From an uncultured Alphaproteobacteria bacterium (GTDB lineage Bacteria; Pseudomonadota; Alphaproteobacteria; RF32; CAG-239), in the NCBI GenBank assembly GCA_949542085.1, contig CATGXW010000012.1, positions 1 to 10,227 on the forward strand: a stretch of DNA of 10,227 nt, given 5' to 3'. Below the pieces are notes generated by a model. That model worked only from the letters and a program-made list of their open reading frames with translations. It was not told the DNA's origin and ran no database searches. The translations under genes were made by a program, and so were the position numbers. This document shows, piece after piece, positions 8,039 to 10,227 of the stretch (position 1 is the first letter of the stretch; every line of letters starts with the position of its first letter).

Positions 8039-8695
8039 TTAATGATATGTTCGAATCAGGCCGCTGAGGACGCCTTGGACTTTTACACGAGAAGCGGCTA
8101 AACGACGTGGTTCATAAGCCTCATTCTTGGGTATCAGAACAATCTCGCCCCCCTCTTTGCGAAACTGTTTTAATGTTGCCTCGCTATTATCAACCAGCGC
8201 GACGACAATATCGCCATTGTTGGCATTATCAGTCTTTTTGATAATAACGGTATCGCCATCAAGAACACCAATATCGACCATTGAATCGCCCTCAATTGTC
8301 AAGGCGTAAAACTGTCCACGGCTGACCATTTCGTACGGAACGGCAAATTTTTCCGTTTCGTTGGCGATTGCTTCAATCGGTGTTCCGGCCGCTATTTTGC
8401 CATATAACGGGATTTCAACCATTGAGGTTTTAAGCGCCTCGTCCCGTTTGCGTTCTTCTTCAATGATGGAACTGGGTTTAAGTTTGGGCAAGCGCAGAAC
8501 CTCAAGTGCTCGCGCCTTGTGCGGCAACTTCTTTAAGAAGTTGCGCTCAACCAAAGCTTCTATCAGGGCGTGAATCCCTGATTTGGATTTAAGATTTACG
8601 GCTTCTTTCATTTCATCAAATGACGGAGAACAGCCGGTTTCCTTAATCACTTTATTGATAAACAGCAATAGTTTGTATTGTTTTTCCGTCAGCAT
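8039..8695 (-). CDS. lexA: LexA SOS repressor / self-cleaving protease
   Basis: LexA represses DNA-repair genes and is inactivated by RecA-stimulated self-cleavage when single-stranded DNA accumulates. The 218 residues show both family domains. The N-terminal winged helix (about 1-70) starts MLTEKQYKLLLFI and has PSFDEMKEA and SKSGIH as recognition elements. The C-terminal S24 peptidase domain has the Ala103-Gly104 cleavage site (YGKIAAGTP), catalytic Ser138 in EGDSMV and the general base Lys176 in EATLKQF. The motifs SFDEMKEA and KSGIHALIEALVERNFLKKLP are of the alphaproteobacterial type, and the protein is slightly longer than E. coli LexA (202 aa). A G-rich ribosome site (GGGGGAG, 8699-8705) precedes ATG. 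An operator in its own promoter indicates autoregulation. No terminator follows, so its transcript should run into the silent cassette. Confidence 0.97.
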   Translation of the reverse strand: MLTEKQYKLLLFINKVIKETGCSPSFDEMKEAVNLKSKSGIHALIEALVERNFLKKLPHKARALEVLRLPKLKPSSIIEEERKRDEALKTSMVEIPLYGKIAAGTPIEAIANETEKFAVPYEMVSRGQFYALTIEGDSMVDIGVLDGDTVIIKKTDNANNGDIVVALVDNSEATLKQFRKEGGEIVLIPKNEAYEPRRLAASRVKVQGVLSGLIRTYH

Positions 8696-8705
8696 GGCTC
8701 CCCCA

Positions 8706-8740
8706 AAAAATAAAAAAAGCAGAACAATGTTTTGTTCTAC
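8706..8740 (-). terminator. Terminator-like hairpin of the upstream 406-aa gene, embedded in the lexA promoter
   Basis: Read on the minus strand, GTAGAACA (8740-8733) pairs with TGTTCTGC (8726-8719) over 8 bp, including one T-G wobble, with a 6-base loop. The tract TTTTTTTATTTTTT (8718-8705) follows. The 5' arm lies upstream of the expected lexA transcription start, so only read-through RNA from the gene at 8775-9995 would fold it. The stem is AT-rich and weak. Confidence 0.5.
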
Positions 8741-8748
8741 TTTAGTTC
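8734..8748. promoter_or_regulatory. LexA operator (SOS box, alphaproteobacterial direct-repeat type)
   Basis: GTTC-N7-GTTC on the plus strand (GAAC-N7-GAAC on the lexA strand) matches the published alphaproteobacterial SOS box exactly. It encloses the lexA -10 element, so bound LexA would block its own promoter. Confidence 0.88.
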
Positions 8749-8766
8749 TTTTTTAAACAATGTCAA
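8739..8766 (-). promoter_or_regulatory. lexA promoter
   Basis: On the minus strand a perfect TTGACA (8761-8766) is followed after 16 bases by TAAAGT (8739-8744, four of six consensus bases). The -10 lies entirely within the 7-base spacer of the SOS box. Transcription would begin near 8732, leaving a leader of roughly 35 bases. Confidence 0.8.
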
Positions 8767-8774
8767 GGGCTATT

Positions 8775-9995
8775 CTAGTGTTGGTTTTGTCTTCGATAAA
8801 AAGCCATTTGAGGCAAATTGCCCGACTTCTTGGTTACCGTGGCGTGAATATTATCCACGCTTTTGGCATGAAACATTGCGGTATCTCGGTTTTGGCGAGC
8901 CGTGGCCGCTCTTTCCGATGTATTGGTTTTTGCAAAGTTTCTCTTTGAATCCATCGTCCAATCTATTCCTTGAGTAATACATTCTTTTAGCCTGCTTTCT
9001 CCGGATACCATTTCATTTATATGTTCGGCCGTTTCTTTATTGTTTGCGCCTAAATTCTCTTTTATCTGAGTCGGCGTGTCGCAAATTGTTTTCGGAAAAC
9101 GTTTAAAATCGGTCACGCAGGTATCGCTGTTTAAGTATTCCTGTCTTATATTTTTATTTTTCAGAAAACTCATAATACCGATGGCATTACCCGTAGCAAT
9201 CATATGTTGTTCAAACATACCGATAATCGCCGGATCGACATTTTTGATATCAATGCCTTTTTGCGACAAAAACTTTTCAATCTTCCGACCGCCGGCATGA
9301 TCCCAATAGCAAATATTACCATATGTTTGTTGTAGTCTTAAAAAGAGTTCTTTATCCTCTCCCAGACCAGCCTCCTGCACTTTCCTTCGCAATTCCCCCG
9401 TACTGACAACATATGAAGCCAGCGCTTTTCTGGTCTTGCTTCCCTGAACAAGCGCCACATTTCCATCACGAGCATAGGCTTCTTTTAAGGCTGCCACAGC
9501 ATCATTAAATCCATTTTTCTCGGTGTTATAAAACTGCAGGGCAAATTGTTCATACTTTCCTCCCAGCAGCAATCCCATATGCAAGGCATTTTCCATATTA
9601 AATTTATTGCACTGCAAATATCCGTAATACAAACCGTCATCTGAAACACAACCGATGGGATTGTCTTCAGCCGCTGATTCTCGAAAAGAAACAATGTTCC
9701 AAGGAGATTGCAGAGTTGTTTCCGCACCGTTATGAACATTTTCTACGGCAAGGCTGTCTGCCTCCGATAAATTTTTAACGATGCTGTCCTGCGGATTTTC
9801 AGATACTCGGAAGACTTTGTCATAGTTCAGCTCCTGAGTATTATTGGTTGCGAAAACGGAATTGTCGCCTTTGCTTAGCGTTCCGGCGGCTGTCGCGGCA
9901 CCGGCCAAGGCTACTGCCTTTAAGTGATTGACGATTTTAGATTTTAAGATTGTTTTTTTTGCTTTTATTATTCTTTCCTTCAAATCTTCAGACAT
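8775..9995 (-). CDS. Hypothetical protein (406 aa) with a possible lysozyme-like domain
   Basis: I do not recognise a specific family. The N-terminus is basic (KERIIKAKKTILKSK) and followed by a short Ala/Gly-rich hydrophobic stretch (about 26-40, LKAVALAGAATAAGTL), which could be an unusual export signal with a possible cleavage after SVFA (residue 49). Residues 103-129 read SFRES, then NP, then GLYYGYLQC. An E-S followed about 20 residues later by G-x-Y-x-Q resembles the catalytic Glu and the G-x-x-Q motif of lytic transglycosylase/lysozyme-fold enzymes, with Glu106 as candidate acid. A YGNICYWDHAGG segment (225-236) could be a second part of such a fold. The C-terminal 90 residues are polar and probably disordered. 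ATG9995 has a good GGAG ribosome site 7 bases upstream. Peptidoglycan cleavage is only a suggestion. Confidence 0.85.
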   Translation of the reverse strand: MSEDLKERIIKAKKTILKSKIVNHLKAVALAGAATAAGTLSKGDNSVFATNNTQELNYDKVFRVSENPQDSIVKNLSEADSLAVENVHNGAETTLQSPWNIVSFRESAAEDNPIGCVSDDGLYYGYLQCNKFNMENALHMGLLLGGKYEQFALQFYNTEKNGFNDAVAALKEAYARDGNVALVQGSKTRKALASYVVSTGELRRKVQEAGLGEDKELFLRLQQTYGNICYWDHAGGRKIEKFLSQKGIDIKNVDPAIIGMFEQHMIATGNAIGIMSFLKNKNIRQEYLNSDTCVTDFKRFPKTICDTPTQIKENLGANNKETAEHINEMVSGESRLKECITQGIDWTMDSKRNFAKTNTSERAATARQNRDTAMFHAKSVDNIHATVTKKSGNLPQMAFYRRQNQH

Positions 9996-10027
9996 ATTTA
10001 TTCTCCGTTATCCTATATTTATCCTCC
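9996..10027 (-). promoter_or_regulatory. Ribosome-binding site of the 406-aa gene with an upstream near-duplicate
   Basis: On the minus strand GGAGAATAAAT precedes ATG9995. About 20 bases further upstream a near copy, GGAGGATAAATATAG (10027-10013), has ATA where the real start has ATG. The first copy is the functional site; the second is either a relic of a small duplication or a ribosome standby site. Confidence 0.5.
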
Positions 10028-10045
10028 ACAGTTGATTCTGTTTCA

Positions 10046-10051
10046 ATTATA
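10046..10051 (-). promoter_or_regulatory. Possible -10 box of the 406-aa gene
   Basis: The reverse complement reads TATAAT, about 50 bases before ATG9995 in the divergent intergenic region. No good -35 box is found at the usual distance, so the assignment rests on the -10 and position. Confidence 0.35.
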
Positions 10052-10092
10052 GCCCGCAAAACACTTTTTGGCTATAAAAAATGATAAAAATA

Positions 10093-10120
10093 TTGAATTT
10101 TTTTTTGTTGGCTTTATAGT
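10093..10120 (+). promoter_or_regulatory. Possible promoter of the gene at the right edge
   Basis: TTGAAT (10093-10098) and TATAGT (10115-10120) are separated by 16 bases and lie about 50 bases before the ATG at 10170. Two mismatches to the -35 consensus and one to the -10 make it a fair but unproven candidate. Confidence 0.35.
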
Positions 10121-10169
10121 GGCTGGTAATTGTGTTTAACTTAATATAAATAAAAAAACAGGAATTATA

Positions 10170-10227
10170 ATGGCTACTGAAACTAATATTCACAGAGAAT
10201 ACCGACTTGCTAAAATTAACGCCCTGA
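10170..10227 (+). CDS. lysS: N-terminus of a probable class II lysyl-tRNA synthetase (3' truncated by window)
   Basis: Nineteen codons are present: MATETNIHREYRLAKINAL, then the window ends. An AGGA ribosome site (10160-10163) sits 6 bases before the ATG, so the start is good. A short polar leader followed by a charged EYR-x-x-K-x-x-AL segment is what precedes the GxxPYP motif in bacterial LysS. Nothing more can be verified, so the name is a guess from the N-terminal pattern. The gene is divergent from the 406-aa gene and has its own upstream region. Confidence 0.42.
   Translation, partial: MATETNIHREYRLAKINAL

Noticed and set aside
8722..8737. GAAC-N8-GTTC inverted pair as a second, Gram-positive-type SOS box
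   Set aside because: The Gram-positive box needs a 4-base spacer, and the organism's LexA is of the alphaproteobacterial type, which recognises the direct repeat at 8734-8748. The inverted pair is better explained as part of a hairpin.

Overview
The window looks like chromosomal DNA from a low-GC alphaproteobacterium. Three things point there. The LexA protein is of the alphaproteobacterial type. Its promoter carries the direct-repeat SOS box GTTC-N7-GTTC typical of that class. The truncated gene at the left edge is a Gram-negative RND efflux pump. Giant cysteine-rich secreted proteins beside such housekeeping genes bring to mind uncultured gut or host-associated alphaproteobacteria, but that last step is inference.

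Layout, left to right. (1) The 3' end of an RND (AcrB-type) inner-membrane pump gene, closed by a canonical terminator. (2) A 6.8 kb gene for a 2256-residue secreted protein with a signal peptide, about 200 cysteines (about 9 %) and layered cysteine repeats. (3) A convergent, start-less, fully open 217-codon reading frame on the minus strand, related to the last 205 codons of the giant gene. (4) lexA on the minus strand, ending 5 bases from that frame. (5) A gene on the minus strand for a 406-residue, possibly lysozyme-like protein. (6) A divergent intergenic region and the first 19 codons of a plus-strand gene that resembles lysyl-tRNA synthetase.

The main discovery candidate is an invertible C-terminus switch. 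Bases 6631-6670, inside the giant gene, recur in inverted orientation at 7994-8033 with 38 of 40 matches, including 33 consecutive identical bases. The rest of the two coding segments is strongly diverged. Both copies are read in the same frame, encoding CKYVYWKCA. Inverting the roughly 1.4 kb between them would replace the last 205 codons of the giant protein with the 217 now-silent codons, giving a 2268-residue protein with a different C-terminal domain. A perfect 19-bp palindrome with a 9-base loop is centred at 7331, within one base of the centre of the segment (7332), so it follows the expressed tail in either orientation. The arrangement resembles shufflons and phase-variable surface proteins. 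No recombinase is visible in the window, and inversion itself cannot be shown from one static sequence.

A second compact arrangement lies upstream of lexA. A perfect -35 TTGACA, a -10 box embedded in the LexA operator, and a terminator-like hairpin for the upstream gene share about 60 bases.
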